Source: CAZPXH01 sp964591085 (GTDB lineage Bacteria > Spirochaetota > Spirochaetia > DSM-27196 > CAZPXH01). From it: a stretch of 64,000 nucleotides of DNA. A model generated the notes under the pieces. The model was not told the DNA's origin. It was given only the letters and a program-made list of their open reading frames with translations, and searched no databases. The stretch spans positions 1 through 64,000 of the forward strand of contig CAZPXH010000010.1 of NCBI GenBank assembly GCA_964591085.1, read 5' to 3'. Below are positions 8,876 through 17,644 of the stretch, one piece after another (position 1 is the stretch's first letter; every line of letters starts with the position of its first letter). The position numbers were made by a program, and so were the translations under genes.

Positions 8876-9867
8876 GTACAGCACAGATTGGCAGCAGCGA
8901 TATCAGACGGCTTGCGGACAAGCTGGATGAGGCACGGCGGACCGTTGCACAGGTGATTGTGGGACACCGGGCGGTCATTGATGACCTCTTTGTCTGCCTG
9001 CTTTGCGAAGGCCACGCGCTGCTGGAGGGCGTCCCCGGCGTAGGAAAGACCTCCCTCATCAAGACCTTCAGCGCGGTGACCGGCCTGGCAGAGCAGCGCG
9101 TGCAGTTCACGCCGGACCTCATGCCCGCCGACATCGTGGGAACCGAGGTCCTGCAGATGGCTGCCGACGGCTCCCGGCAGCTGGAATTCCGCCGCGGGCC
9201 GATCTTTGCCAACGTGATCCTTGCGGATGAGATCAACCGGGCAACACCCAAGACCCAGTCCGCGCTTCTGGAAGCCATGCAGGAGCAGCGGGTGAGCGCC
9301 GGGGGAACCCGCCACGCTCTGCCGCGGCCCTTTGTGGTCCTGGCAACACAGAACCCCATTGAGATGGAGGGAACCTACCCCCTCCCTGAGGCGCAGCTGG
9401 ATAGGTTCCTGTTCAAGCTCGTGCTTGATCTCCCTTCCCGGGAGGAGCTCTCCAGCATCCTGGACCGGACAACCGGGGTTACCGAGCCAAGCGTGAAGGC
9501 GGTGTTTCAGGCTGCCGAGCTGCCGGCTCTCCAGCAGCTGGTCCGGGCTGTGGTGGTTGCGCCGGAGGTTCAGCAGACCGCCATTGAGCTGGTCCGCGCT
9601 ACCCATCCCGGCAATCCGGAGTCACCCCAGGGAGTGCGGGACTACGTCCGCTACGGGGCAAGTCCGCGCGGTGCACAGGCGCTCATCCTGGCGGGAAAGG
9701 TGTATGCGGTGATGGACAACCGGGCGCACGTATCGCGGGCGGACCTGCTGCGAGCGGCTCCTGCAGCGCTGAGACATCGGCTCATCCTGAACTTCCAGGC
9801 GGACGCAAAGGCAGTGGAACCGGACGAGGTTGTTGGGGATGTCGTTGAGCACGCGCGCCGCGCTTGA
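8872..9867 (+). CDS. MoxR-family AAA+ ATPase
   Basis: This is a 331-residue MoxR ATPase. Walker A GVPGVGKT is at residues 53-60 and Walker B VILADEINRATPKTQ at about 117-131. Sensor 1 reads LATQNPIEMEGTYPLPEAQLDRFLFK, and a C-terminal lid domain follows. MoxR proteins act as chaperones that insert metal ions or remodel complexes containing VWA-domain proteins. The adjacent DUF58 and two VWA genes are the classic partners. The GTG start overlaps the previous stop by 4 nt. Confidence 0.95.
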   Translation: MSTAQIGSSDIRRLADKLDEARRTVAQVIVGHRAVIDDLFVCLLCEGHALLEGVPGVGKTSLIKTFSAVTGLAEQRVQFTPDLMPADIVGTEVLQMAADGSRQLEFRRGPIFANVILADEINRATPKTQSALLEAMQEQRVSAGGTRHALPRPFVVLATQNPIEMEGTYPLPEAQLDRFLFKLVLDLPSREELSSILDRTTGVTEPSVKAVFQAAELPALQQLVRAVVVAPEVQQTAIELVRATHPGNPESPQGVRDYVRYGASPRGAQALILAGKVYAVMDNRAHVSRADLLRAAPAALRHRLILNFQADAKAVEPDEVVGDVVEHARRA

Positions 9868-10726
9868 TCCGGGCTTTCTTGCTGCTTTGGAGCGCCTCCA
9901 GCTGGTAGCTCGCCGGGCGCGGGTGCGCTCCGGCAAGGGAGAGATTCGCTCCAGACGGAGTGGTTCCAGCATGGAGTTTGCTGACTACCGCGCCTACACC
10001 CCGGGTGACGATCTGCGCTACGTGGACTGGAACGTCTACGCCCGCCTGGATCGCATCATGCTGAAGCAGTTCACCAGTGAAGACCGCATCCAGGTCCACT
10101 TGCTGCTGGACAAGAGCGCATCCATGATCGAGCTTACCGGCAAGCGGGAGACCGCGCTGCGGATTGCCGCGGCCTTTGGCTACCTTGCGCTTGCAGGGGG
10201 AGACCGCCTCCGCCTGGTTGAGCTGCATGATGGGCTTGCTGAAGGCGGTGCAGCGTGGAGCGGACTCCGCCAGATTCCCGCGCTCTTTGATCGCCTGGAC
10301 CAAAGCACCTTTGGCGGACCCTGCAGGCTTTGTGAGTCCTGTGAGGCCTGGGTTCGCAGCGCGCCCGTTGGCGGTCTCGCGGTGGTAATTTCCGACTTCC
10401 TGGAACCCGGCGCCGGTGTGCCGGGCCTGGAAGCCTTACGCGGGCGTGGCTTTGACGTGCTGGCAGTTCGCGTGGAGGCAAGCGAGGAGCGCGAGCCCGT
10501 GATCCGGGGCTCGGTGCGCCTGCGGGACAGTGAGAGCGGTGAGCTCCGGGATCTCAATATCGGTGCATCCGAACTGGAGCGATACGCTGAGCTCCGGGCA
10601 TCGCACCGGCAGCAGCTTGCCGACTTTGCCGCAAGAAGCGGCTCCGATGTGCTGGACGTGTCCACGGACGCAGACATCGTGGAGCTGCTGCTCGCCTACC
10701 AGATGGAGGGCAGCTTCCTCCGGTGA
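9839..10726 (+). CDS. DUF58 protein
   Basis: The DUF58 signature FADYRAYTPGDDLRYVDWNVYARLD (in pieces: FADYRAYTPGDD and RYVDWNVYARLD) occurs at residues 44-68. A VWA-like segment with LLLDKSASM follows. DUF58 proteins are constant neighbours of MoxR ATPases. The start chosen is the ATG at 9839, with GAGG 9 nt upstream; it overlaps the end of moxR. The exact biochemical role is unknown in the family; it is thought to couple MoxR to its VWA targets. Confidence 0.88.
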   Translation: MSLSTRAALDPGFLAALERLQLVARRARVRSGKGEIRSRRSGSSMEFADYRAYTPGDDLRYVDWNVYARLDRIMLKQFTSEDRIQVHLLLDKSASMIELTGKRETALRIAAAFGYLALAGGDRLRLVELHDGLAEGGAAWSGLRQIPALFDRLDQSTFGGPCRLCESCEAWVRSAPVGGLAVVISDFLEPGAGVPGLEALRGRGFDVLAVRVEASEEREPVIRGSVRLRDSESGELRDLNIGASELERYAELRASHRQQLADFAARSGSDVLDVSTDADIVELLLAYQMEGSFLR

Positions 10727-12624
10727 GTCTCCTCAACCCGCTCGGCCTCCTTGGTCTCCTGAGCATACCCGTTCTCCTGCTCATCCACCTCTTCCGCTCA
10801 ACCCGGCGGGAGCACGGCGTGCCCGCCCTTCTGCTGTGGGACATGCCCGACCGGCCGGAGTCCCGCTCTCTGTCTCGCCGTCTCCCATTGTCCTGGAGTT
10901 TGCTGCTGCAGCTCCTCCTGGCGGTGATCCTCAGCCTCATCATCGCGGAACCGGTTTTCCTCAGGGATGGAAGCGCGGGCAGCGAGTTGTGGATCCTGGT
11001 GGATACCAGCGCGAGCATGGGGGTCTCTCCCGATGGCGGCACTACCCCGATTGAGGCCGCCCGGGAACGTTCGGATCAGCTCATTGTAGACGCACGGGGT
11101 GCTGCGCTTCGGGTTTTTGCCGTAGACACCCAGATCCGGCAGATCGGGGATGGCGGCCAGTCTGCAGCAGAGCTCCGCGCCGAGCTCCGCGGGCTGCAGC
11201 ACACCAGCGCCGCCCTGGATCCGGCGCTGCTTTCCGCTGCGCGAGCGGACACGGCTGATGCCGCGCTGGTCTTTTTCACAGACGGTGCCACGGACTTGCC
11301 CGAGGTCCTTGTGCAGGATCCGGGATTCCGCGTGGAGCTTGTGCCGGAACCAGCCCGGACGAACCCAGGCCCAACAGTCCGAACAAGGGACCGATCCAAC
11401 CAGGGAATTGTGGCCCTGTCCCGGCGGGACAATCCGCTTCGGCCGGGACTCTCCGAGCTGCTGGTAAGCGTGGTCAACGATGCGGATGTTCCGGTGGAAC
11501 GCGATCTGCAGGTTCGGCGTCCGGACGGCGTTGTTGGCGTGCGCACCCTGCAGATTCCCGCCCAGGGTGAAGTCAGTGTCGTTCTGGACGCAGCGGACGC
11601 GTCTGCCAGCCGCGTGAGGCTGGCCGGAACGGACCTGCTGGAGGCAGATGACAGCGCCGTGATTCCACCGGCGCTGCGCTCCGGGTGGGCACTTGCTGCA
11701 ACCGGGCCGGTTCCCGCAGCGCTCCGTGCCATTGCGCGGTCCGCTGGAGCCAGCGAGATCACCCCGGACCTCAGTCTCTCCCAGGCGGCCACCGCGGACC
11801 TCACCCTGGTCTCCGGCGTGACCCAAGCGCTGCCCCCGGGCCGTTACCTGCTGCTGGGAATCCCGCCCCAGGGCATCCCCGTGGAGTTTGCCGGAGTGGC
11901 GCCCGGAGGGCCGGTACGCTGGGGAGACGTAGGTCCGGAGCTTTCCCGTCAGTCTCCCCGGGCCTTTGCCAGCGCCGCAGCGCCGGTGCTCCAGCCCGGA
12001 CCGGGCGTGGAGTCCCTGGTGGAAAGCCCGGACGGGACCCTGGTCTACCTGGGGTCGGCGCCCGGTTTGCGGTTTGCAGGCTTTGCGCTGAACTACTTTG
12101 CAGAAGCAACAGCGCTGGATCCGGTGTTTCCCCTCCTGTTGAGCCGAATGCTGACAGACCTTGGCTTGACCGCCGGGTTCGCAGATCGACTGGTCCGCCC
12201 TGGTGAGGTGGTGGAGCTGGCCGTTGACCCGGCCTCCGAGAGCTCGGTGAGCCGTGATGGTGAGGTTCTGCAGGCCTGGGAGGCGGGTCAGTCGGTTGTA
12301 CGCTTCCGGGTGCCATCGGACTCCCTGATTCCGGTCACGCTGCAGTCCGGGGAGCTGAACCTAACGCTGTATCCGGCGCTGCTGAGCCGCAGGGAGTCCA
12401 ACCTACGTCCACGAGTAGCATCGGTTGTCCCCGGCGCAGCAGGTGCTGATCCGCGCACAGGGACCACTGAGACTGCTATGCCGGCAGATGCCGGGTCCGC
12501 CGAGCCCCGTTCCCTGCTTGCGGGCTCGGGTCCGGCAGACGTGTTTGATCTGCGCGGCATCCTGCTGCTCCTGGTCCTCATGCTTGGTGGCGTGGAGGTG
12601 CTGGTGAGGATTCGGTCCGCATGA
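10723..12624 (+). CDS. BatA-type N-terminal domain protein with von Willebrand factor A domain
   Basis: The 633-residue protein starts with the aerotolerance-regulator N-terminal module (LLNPLGLLGLLSIPVLLLIHLF), then a membrane helix (LLLQLLLAVILSLIIAEPVFL). A VWA domain follows with the MIDAS motif DTSAS at about residues 91-95 and a later ...FTDGATD. The central part is beta-rich, and the C-terminus holds another membrane helix (IRGILLLLVLMLGGVEVLV region). MIDAS-containing proteins bind Mg or Mn and protein ligands. The gene overlaps both neighbours by 4 nt and is predicted to be anchored in the cytoplasmic membrane with the VWA domain outside. Confidence 0.85.
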   Translation: MSLLNPLGLLGLLSIPVLLLIHLFRSTRREHGVPALLLWDMPDRPESRSLSRRLPLSWSLLLQLLLAVILSLIIAEPVFLRDGSAGSELWILVDTSASMGVSPDGGTTPIEAARERSDQLIVDARGAALRVFAVDTQIRQIGDGGQSAAELRAELRGLQHTSAALDPALLSAARADTADAALVFFTDGATDLPEVLVQDPGFRVELVPEPARTNPGPTVRTRDRSNQGIVALSRRDNPLRPGLSELLVSVVNDADVPVERDLQVRRPDGVVGVRTLQIPAQGEVSVVLDAADASASRVRLAGTDLLEADDSAVIPPALRSGWALAATGPVPAALRAIARSAGASEITPDLSLSQAATADLTLVSGVTQALPPGRYLLLGIPPQGIPVEFAGVAPGGPVRWGDVGPELSRQSPRAFASAAAPVLQPGPGVESLVESPDGTLVYLGSAPGLRFAGFALNYFAEATALDPVFPLLLSRMLTDLGLTAGFADRLVRPGEVVELAVDPASESSVSRDGEVLQAWEAGQSVVRFRVPSDSLIPVTLQSGELNLTLYPALLSRRESNLRPRVASVVPGAAGADPRTGTTETAMPADAGSAEPRSLLAGSGPADVFDLRGILLLLVLMLGGVEVLVRIRSA

Positions 12625-15197
12625 GCTTCCTGGAACCCCGCGCACTGCTTCTGCTTCTGCTTCTACCCCTCCTGACCCTGCCAGCTCGCCAGATCCTGCG
12701 CCGCTTGGCGCCTGCTGCCAGACGGCTTGGAAGGGTCTCCGTCGGGCTGCAGTTTGCGCTCCTTGGTTTGTTCGTGTTGGCGCTGTCCGGTCCCAGTTTC
12801 CGCGGCGGTCAGGGGAGCATCAGTAATGCGGTGGTCTTTGATGCCTCTGCCAGCGTGGAGTCGCCCGGGTTGGCTCAATCTGCGCAGCTTGCAGCGGCCG
12901 CGTTGAACTCCGCGGATGCGGATGAGCGGCGCTTTCTTGCTTTTGGTGCAAACACCGTGAACCAGGATGGAGCGCTGGATGCGGAAACGATCCTCCGGAG
13001 CGTGGACCGCCGGGAGACCCGCGCCGCCCGTGCGCTCCGGGAGCTTGCACTCGGCCTTCCAGGAAACGCTAGCGGTTCAGTTGCGCTGGTGACGGATGGC
13101 CAGACGGACCCGCAACAGACCATAGCGGAGCTCCTGGAGCTGAACCGGCGGGGCTTTCGGACAGCGCTTGTCCCGACTCCTCTTCCGCAGACCGGGCCGG
13201 ACACCGCGGTGCTGGGCCTGTCCGGTCCCCTCCTGGTGGAGGCAGATGCGCCGCACGGGCTTCGCCTTACCGTACGGAACGCGGAAGCTGGCTCGGTGCG
13301 CATAGACATCTTTCGGGATGGCAAGCCGGTCCGCTCGGAAACGCGGCGGCTGGAAGCGGGTCTGCACACGCTTGAGTACTCGCTTCCGGGGCAGTCCGGG
13401 GGGTTGGTGCGCTACCGCGCGATCGTGACCAGCCAGAATGATCCCCGCCCGGGAAACAACTCGGCAGAACTCGCCGTGCAGGTGGGTGACCCCGCGCGGG
13501 TACTGGTGATTGGCGAGGGGGAGATGCCATGGCTGCGGGCGCTGGGCGCGCAGCAGATTGAGGTTGAGCGGGTTGCGCCCGCCGATGCTCCACGCAGCCT
13601 GCAGGAGTTCCTGGCCTACGAGTCTGTGGTGCTTGCCGATGTTCCTTCCGGTGAGCTGTCACTGCAGGCAGCGGAAGAACTTGAACGTTACGTCCGGGAC
13701 GTTGGTGGCGGACTGGTGATGCTCGGCGGGCCAAACGCCTTTGGCGCCGGCGGATGGTACGGCTCACCGGTTGAGCGAGCCCTTCCGGTGGACATGGACG
13801 TAACCTCCCGCCTGCGCATTCCCAGCCTTGCCATGCTCTTTGTCATTGACAAAAGCGGGTCCATGGCAAACCGGGATGCCTCCGGGGTGAGCAAGCTGGA
13901 CCAGGTGAAGGAAGCGGTTCTTGCCTCCATTGAGATCATGAACCCGCTGTACCGCGTCGCCCTCATTGCGTTTGACGCCAACCCGGAGCTGGTGGTCCCC
14001 CCCACGGAGGCCGGAGACCGGGACGGCATTGAGGCCGAGCTTCTGGATCTTGCACCAGGCGGGGGAACCATCTTGGGTCCCGCGCTTGTCGAGGCAGGCG
14101 TGGTACTTGCAGGCGTTGATGCTGCGGTGAAGCACATCATTGTCCTGACCGACGGACTCACCGTGGAAGAGGACTTCCGTGCTGCGGTGGACGAGTTGCG
14201 GGGCTCCGGCGTGACGGTTAGTACCGTGGCAATCGGTGATAACTCGGACCGGAACCTGCTTGCCAACGTCGCCCGGTGGGGTGATGGCCGAGCCTACGTC
14301 ACAGATTCTTCCGAGCGGATTCCCCAGATCTTCACCGCAGAGACTGCGATTGTGAGCCAGGACCTGGTTATTGAGAGCCCCTTCCTCCCCGCGGTGGAGA
14401 CAGACCACCCCATTCTCAGTGGCTTCCGGGAGTCCGAGCTGCCCGGCCTAGACGGCTTTGTCCTGACCTACCCCAAGGAGGAGGCCTCTCTGGTACTGCG
14501 GGGAATTGGTGGAAATCCGCTGCTCTCCGCGTGGAGCTACGGGCTGGGACGGAGCGTTGCGTTCACCTCGGACCTCCAGGGCCTGTGGTCAACGTCATGG
14601 CTTGCGTGGGACCGGCTTGGCGCATTCCTTGCCCAGGCTCTGCGATGGGCCGGGCGCCCGGCGGGAAGCGGGAACACCTTTTTCCGGGCCCATGAGCAGG
14701 ACGGGCGGACCGATATTGTGGTTGATCTCTTTGACAACGGCGGTGACACCGTGAACCTCGGGCGCCTGCAGGGAGTCCTGGTTGATCCGGCACTGGAGCG
14801 CTTGGAGGTAGTCTTTCGCCAGACCGCTCCCGGGCGCTACGAGCTGAGCGTAGACACCCCGGTATCGGGAACCTGGCTGGCAACGATTTCCGGGCCGGAT
14901 GGGCTGGTGACCGCCCCCTTCACGGTGTCCGTTTCCCCGGAGTTCCGTGACTACGGGATCAACCCGGCATTCTTCACCGAGATATCGTCTGCCGGCCTGG
15001 GTGAGATTGTTCGATTATCCGAGTTGGAGTCTTGGTTTGTAGAGGTTCCGGAGCAACGTGCACCTACTGCAAGCCCGCTGCAGGAACGCCTGGGACTGGT
15101 GACCTGGATATCGCTTGGATATCTGCTCCTTGCCCTTGGCCTCCACTACCTGCTGCTGCCTCACCTGATCCTCAGGCGGTCCCTCACGAGGTCATAG
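12621..15197 (+). CDS. Large VWA-domain membrane protein with glutamine amidotransferase-like module
   Basis: This 858-residue protein is the last gene of the overlapping chain. Hydrophobic helices occur at the N-terminus (two, within residues 7-60) and at the extreme C-terminus (LVTWISLGYLLLALGLHYLLL). Residues about 290-390 resemble the class I glutamine amidotransferase-like fold seen next to VWA domains in bacterial membrane proteins, including GGGLVMLGGPNAFGAGGWY. A complete VWA domain begins near residue 405 with the MIDAS motif DKSGSM. A second, weaker VWA-like segment is at the N-terminus (VVFDASASVESPG). It probably pairs with the previous VWA protein as a MoxR client. Confidence 0.82.
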   Translation: MSFLEPRALLLLLLLPLLTLPARQILRRLAPAARRLGRVSVGLQFALLGLFVLALSGPSFRGGQGSISNAVVFDASASVESPGLAQSAQLAAAALNSADADERRFLAFGANTVNQDGALDAETILRSVDRRETRAARALRELALGLPGNASGSVALVTDGQTDPQQTIAELLELNRRGFRTALVPTPLPQTGPDTAVLGLSGPLLVEADAPHGLRLTVRNAEAGSVRIDIFRDGKPVRSETRRLEAGLHTLEYSLPGQSGGLVRYRAIVTSQNDPRPGNNSAELAVQVGDPARVLVIGEGEMPWLRALGAQQIEVERVAPADAPRSLQEFLAYESVVLADVPSGELSLQAAEELERYVRDVGGGLVMLGGPNAFGAGGWYGSPVERALPVDMDVTSRLRIPSLAMLFVIDKSGSMANRDASGVSKLDQVKEAVLASIEIMNPLYRVALIAFDANPELVVPPTEAGDRDGIEAELLDLAPGGGTILGPALVEAGVVLAGVDAAVKHIIVLTDGLTVEEDFRAAVDELRGSGVTVSTVAIGDNSDRNLLANVARWGDGRAYVTDSSERIPQIFTAETAIVSQDLVIESPFLPAVETDHPILSGFRESELPGLDGFVLTYPKEEASLVLRGIGGNPLLSAWSYGLGRSVAFTSDLQGLWSTSWLAWDRLGAFLAQALRWAGRPAGSGNTFFRAHEQDGRTDIVVDLFDNGGDTVNLGRLQGVLVDPALERLEVVFRQTAPGRYELSVDTPVSGTWLATISGPDGLVTAPFTVSVSPEFRDYGINPAFFTEISSAGLGEIVRLSELESWFVEVPEQRAPTASPLQERLGLVTWISLGYLLLALGLHYLLLPHLILRRSLTRS

Positions 15198-15212
15198 GCG
15201 AGCCTGAGCTAG

Positions 15213-15653
15213 TCAGTCGTCCTCGTCATGACAGCCGGCACAGCCTGCGTAAATGACAAAGCTCTCACCTTCATCAAAGCGCACACCAAGCTGCGCCCCG
15301 ATCTCGTCACGCAGCGCAATGACCGAAGCGTTGTGGAAGTCAATCACGGATCCACACGAGCGGCAGACCACGTTGACGTGCGGCCGGTCATCCAGGTCGT
15401 AGTGCGAACTCCGATCGTCTTCAATCTCAATGCGATGAATGAGGCCCAGTTCCCGCAGCGTGTCGATGGTGTTGTACACGGTTGCCGGGCTGATCATGGG
15501 AATCTGCTCGGCAACGTGCTCGTAGATGGCGAGCGCGGAGGGATGGCCCGGCATCTTCTCCAATGCCTCGCAGACTACATAGCGTTGGTGCGTACGCCGC
15601 TTACCAGCCTGCTCCAGCGCAGAGAGCAGCTCTGTCGCGGTTTTCCTGTGCAT
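15213..15653 (-). CDS. Fur-family metalloregulator, PerR-like
   Basis: The 146-residue protein has the Fur winged helix (PMISPATVYNTIDTLRELGLIHRI), the regulatory metal region HYDLDDRPHVNVVC, and two CxxC pairs, CRSCG and CAGCH, for structural zinc. The Fur/PerR split cannot be fixed by eye, but the compact form with HYD and two CxxC motifs is usual for PerR. It would repress peroxide-stress or metal genes. It lies 32 nt downstream of the MinD-like gene. It has its own -10-like TATGAT (15660-15665, minus strand) only 6 nt before the ATG, inside an inverted repeat that could be its own operator. Confidence 0.9.
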   Translation of the reverse strand: MHRKTATELLSALEQAGKRRTHQRYVVCEALEKMPGHPSALAIYEHVAEQIPMISPATVYNTIDTLRELGLIHRIEIEDDRSSHYDLDDRPHVNVVCRSCGSVIDFHNASVIALRDEIGAQLGVRFDEGESFVIYAGCAGCHDEDD

Positions 15654-15659
15654 TGGTAA

Positions 15660-15690
15660 ATCATAGTCGCTATCAGTTAAAACGACTATG
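15660..15690 (-). promoter_or_regulatory. Inverted repeat and -10 box upstream of the Fur/PerR gene
   Basis: CATAGTCG at 15662-15669 and CGACTATG at 15683-15690 form a perfect 8-bp inverted repeat with a 13-nt spacer. The left arm overlaps the minus-strand -10 candidate TATGAT (15660-15665). The right arm overlaps the stop codon of the MinD-like gene. The placement suits an autoregulatory operator. As RNA it could also be a weak hairpin ending the upstream transcript, though no T-run follows. Confidence 0.45.
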
Positions 15691-17326
15691 CTTTTGCCAG
15701 TGAAAGGCCAAGATCCCGCGCCAGGTCCCGGGCACCCGCCTCGAATGCGCCGGCCGCGGGCCGAAAGCTGAAGCCGGTGATCAGGCCGAGGCCGCCGTAT
15801 ACCATGCTGTGGACGATGTGTCCGAACAACAGAAGGTAGACCCGCTGTTCCAGGGTGCCGCCGCCGCTTCTGACCACGGTCTCGTGCAGACCACAGCTTT
15901 TTGCAAGGTTCTGCAGCTCCTGCATCACCAGCGCAAAAAGTTCCCGAACAATGGTGACGTAGCGCTTCTTGTAGTCGGAATCTCCGCTGATCAGCAGGTG
16001 GAGTTGCAGCCTTCGGTTGCGGGCCGAGCTTTCGTGCAGGGGAATAAGGCGGAGGAGTACCGACTGGCCAGCATCCATTCGCAGGACCCGATAGACCGCC
16101 ATGGCAAGGGGCGGAACCCGCAGGGCGTTCTTCAGCGCAGGTTTTGCAGTCGCAAGGCGTTCCAGGGTCTGCAGGAGCTTCTGCAGCCGGGAGTCCAGGG
16201 CACCGTAGTCGGCTTCCCGCATCCGCCCATTGGCAATCCGGGTCCGCATGTCTTCCAGCCAGGTGAGTTCCTGGATCAGAAAGCGCCGCAGGCGATCCTC
16301 GTTCCAGGTCCGGAGATCCGGCAGTGCCGCCTCCGCCAGGCGTGATCCGGCCAACTGGTGCTTCTCGTTGCTTCTCCGGGCGCCAACACCATCCAGATAC
16401 TCGGCGAGTGCGTCCTGCATCGCTGAGTCTTCACGGAACACAGACCTTGCCTGCCGGGAGGCAAAGCCGCGGAGGATATGCAGCGCTCGCTCGGAAACAC
16501 CCTGAACCTCCAGGCGATGACCGGAATAGTCGGCCAGCAGTACGCGCAGGGACTCCTCCAGGCTGGAGAGGGCCTGCAGCACCGGGCGTGGGAGCTCGGC
16601 GGAAAGCAGGTCCAAAGCCGGATCCCAGGGAACCCGGGCCAGGATCGCAGGTTCCAGCTGGTAAGAGAGCTGTTCCTCGTCTGAGACGTTGCGATTGTAG
16701 TTGCGGATCAGTCGCTCCGGGTCAAAGCGCGGCGTTGCAAAGGGTGCGTAGCGGTTGAGCCAGAGCCGAACCTGCGGGACATCAGCGGGACTCCCGTCGT
16801 GCAGCTGCCGGAGGAAGGCCCCGGCAGCAACGTGCGAGGTGGGCTCCGGGGCTGCGACCAGGATGAGCATGCGAGCGGCACGGGCAAGGCGGACCATGCT
16901 CCGGTTGTCCACGCCCGCCGCCAGGTCCAGGATTACCACATCGTAGCGCTCCGCCACGCTGTGGGACCATCGCGTCAGCAGATCAATGAGCTCACCCACG
17001 GCTTTGGGCGCGTCCCGCTTGCCGCTGACCGGCTCAAGCAGATCAACGTTGGAGGCAACGGTGACTATTACGAAGCTTCCGATGGTGTTGCTGCTCTCTG
17101 CTCCGGGTCTCGGACGCCCGGCGGCGTCCCGCAGGTCAAAGAGCACCGCGAGGTCTGACAGGGGGTCCGCATCCACAATGAGCACGCGTTGGCCCATGCG
17201 CGCATAGAACACCGCCAGGTTTGCCGCGGTTGTTGTCTTGCCAACTCCGCCCTTGCCGGAGCCGATCGCCACAAGCCGCTTGCGAAGCGCCGCTGGGAGT
17301 ACCGGAGCACCGTCACCGACTGCCAT
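15686..17326 (-). CDS. MinD/ParA-type ATPase with long unknown C-terminal domain
   Basis: The 546-residue protein has a deviant Walker A motif, GSGKGGVGKTTTAAN, at about residues 22-36. It continues with VLIVDADPLSDL and VVILDLAAGVDN, as in MinD, FlhG and ParA. The canonical fold accounts for about 270 residues. The remaining 270 have no motif I recognise, are helix-rich and hold charged repeats. Such ATPases position division sites, flagella, chromosomes or large cytosolic assemblies. A promoter-like TAGTCT at 17336-17341 with GTGACA at 17359-17364 lies directly before the ATG, without a Shine-Dalgarno sequence. A second, shorter MinD-like protein is encoded at 55767-56909. Confidence 0.8.
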   Translation of the reverse strand: MAVGDGAPVLPAALRKRLVAIGSGKGGVGKTTTAANLAVFYARMGQRVLIVDADPLSDLAVLFDLRDAAGRPRPGAESSNTIGSFVIVTVASNVDLLEPVSGKRDAPKAVGELIDLLTRWSHSVAERYDVVILDLAAGVDNRSMVRLARAARMLILVAAPEPTSHVAAGAFLRQLHDGSPADVPQVRLWLNRYAPFATPRFDPERLIRNYNRNVSDEEQLSYQLEPAILARVPWDPALDLLSAELPRPVLQALSSLEESLRVLLADYSGHRLEVQGVSERALHILRGFASRQARSVFREDSAMQDALAEYLDGVGARRSNEKHQLAGSRLAEAALPDLRTWNEDRLRRFLIQELTWLEDMRTRIANGRMREADYGALDSRLQKLLQTLERLATAKPALKNALRVPPLAMAVYRVLRMDAGQSVLLRLIPLHESSARNRRLQLHLLISGDSDYKKRYVTIVRELFALVMQELQNLAKSCGLHETVVRSGGGTLEQRVYLLLFGHIVHSMVYGGLGLITGFSFRPAAGAFEAGARDLARDLGLSLAKA

Positions 17327-17335
17327 TGGTCTGTG

Positions 17336-17364
17336 AGACTACGCAATGCGGTGGCTCCTGTCAC
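17336..17364 (-). promoter_or_regulatory. Predicted promoter of the MinD-like gene
   Basis: On the minus strand GTGACA (17364-17359), a 17-nt spacer and TAGTCT (17341-17336) precede the ATG at 17326 by 9 nt. There is no Shine-Dalgarno sequence, so the transcript would be leaderless or nearly so. Confidence 0.5.
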
Positions 17365-17404
17365 GCGGGAATACGCCCCTTTGGGGATAGCCACTCTCAG
17401 GGAG

Positions 17405-17644
17405 ATGAGTGACCGGGAGGCCCTCAAGCGTATACGCTGTCATCCCGTGGTGACCTTCTACGTCCGCATCATTGCATCCCGGGTTCCAGATGGGCACCCG
17501 ATGCTGGAGGTGTTCAGCGAGGACCGGAACTACCCGGTTCTTGCGGTGGATCCTGCCGCCGAGAAGATTCTGCTCCACGATAACCGGAACCGCCTCCGAT
17601 GGCTTCCGATGAAACTGTTTGACTTTGTGAGGATTGCAAAGTGA
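17405..17644 (+). CDS. Small conserved-looking hypothetical protein
   Basis: A 79-residue product starting MSDREALKRIRCHP and ending LPMKLFDFVRIAK. The ATG at 17405 is preceded closely by AGGGAG and, 12 nt upstream, by TAGCCA. The gene overlaps glnS by 4 nt, which is the main evidence that it is real. It is basic, soluble and has no recognised motif. A longer upstream extension of the frame would run through the divergent promoter of the MinD-like gene and is unlikely. Confidence 0.6.
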   Translation: MSDREALKRIRCHPVVTFYVRIIASRVPDGHPMLEVFSEDRNYPVLAVDPAAEKILLHDNRNRLRWLPMKLFDFVRIAK

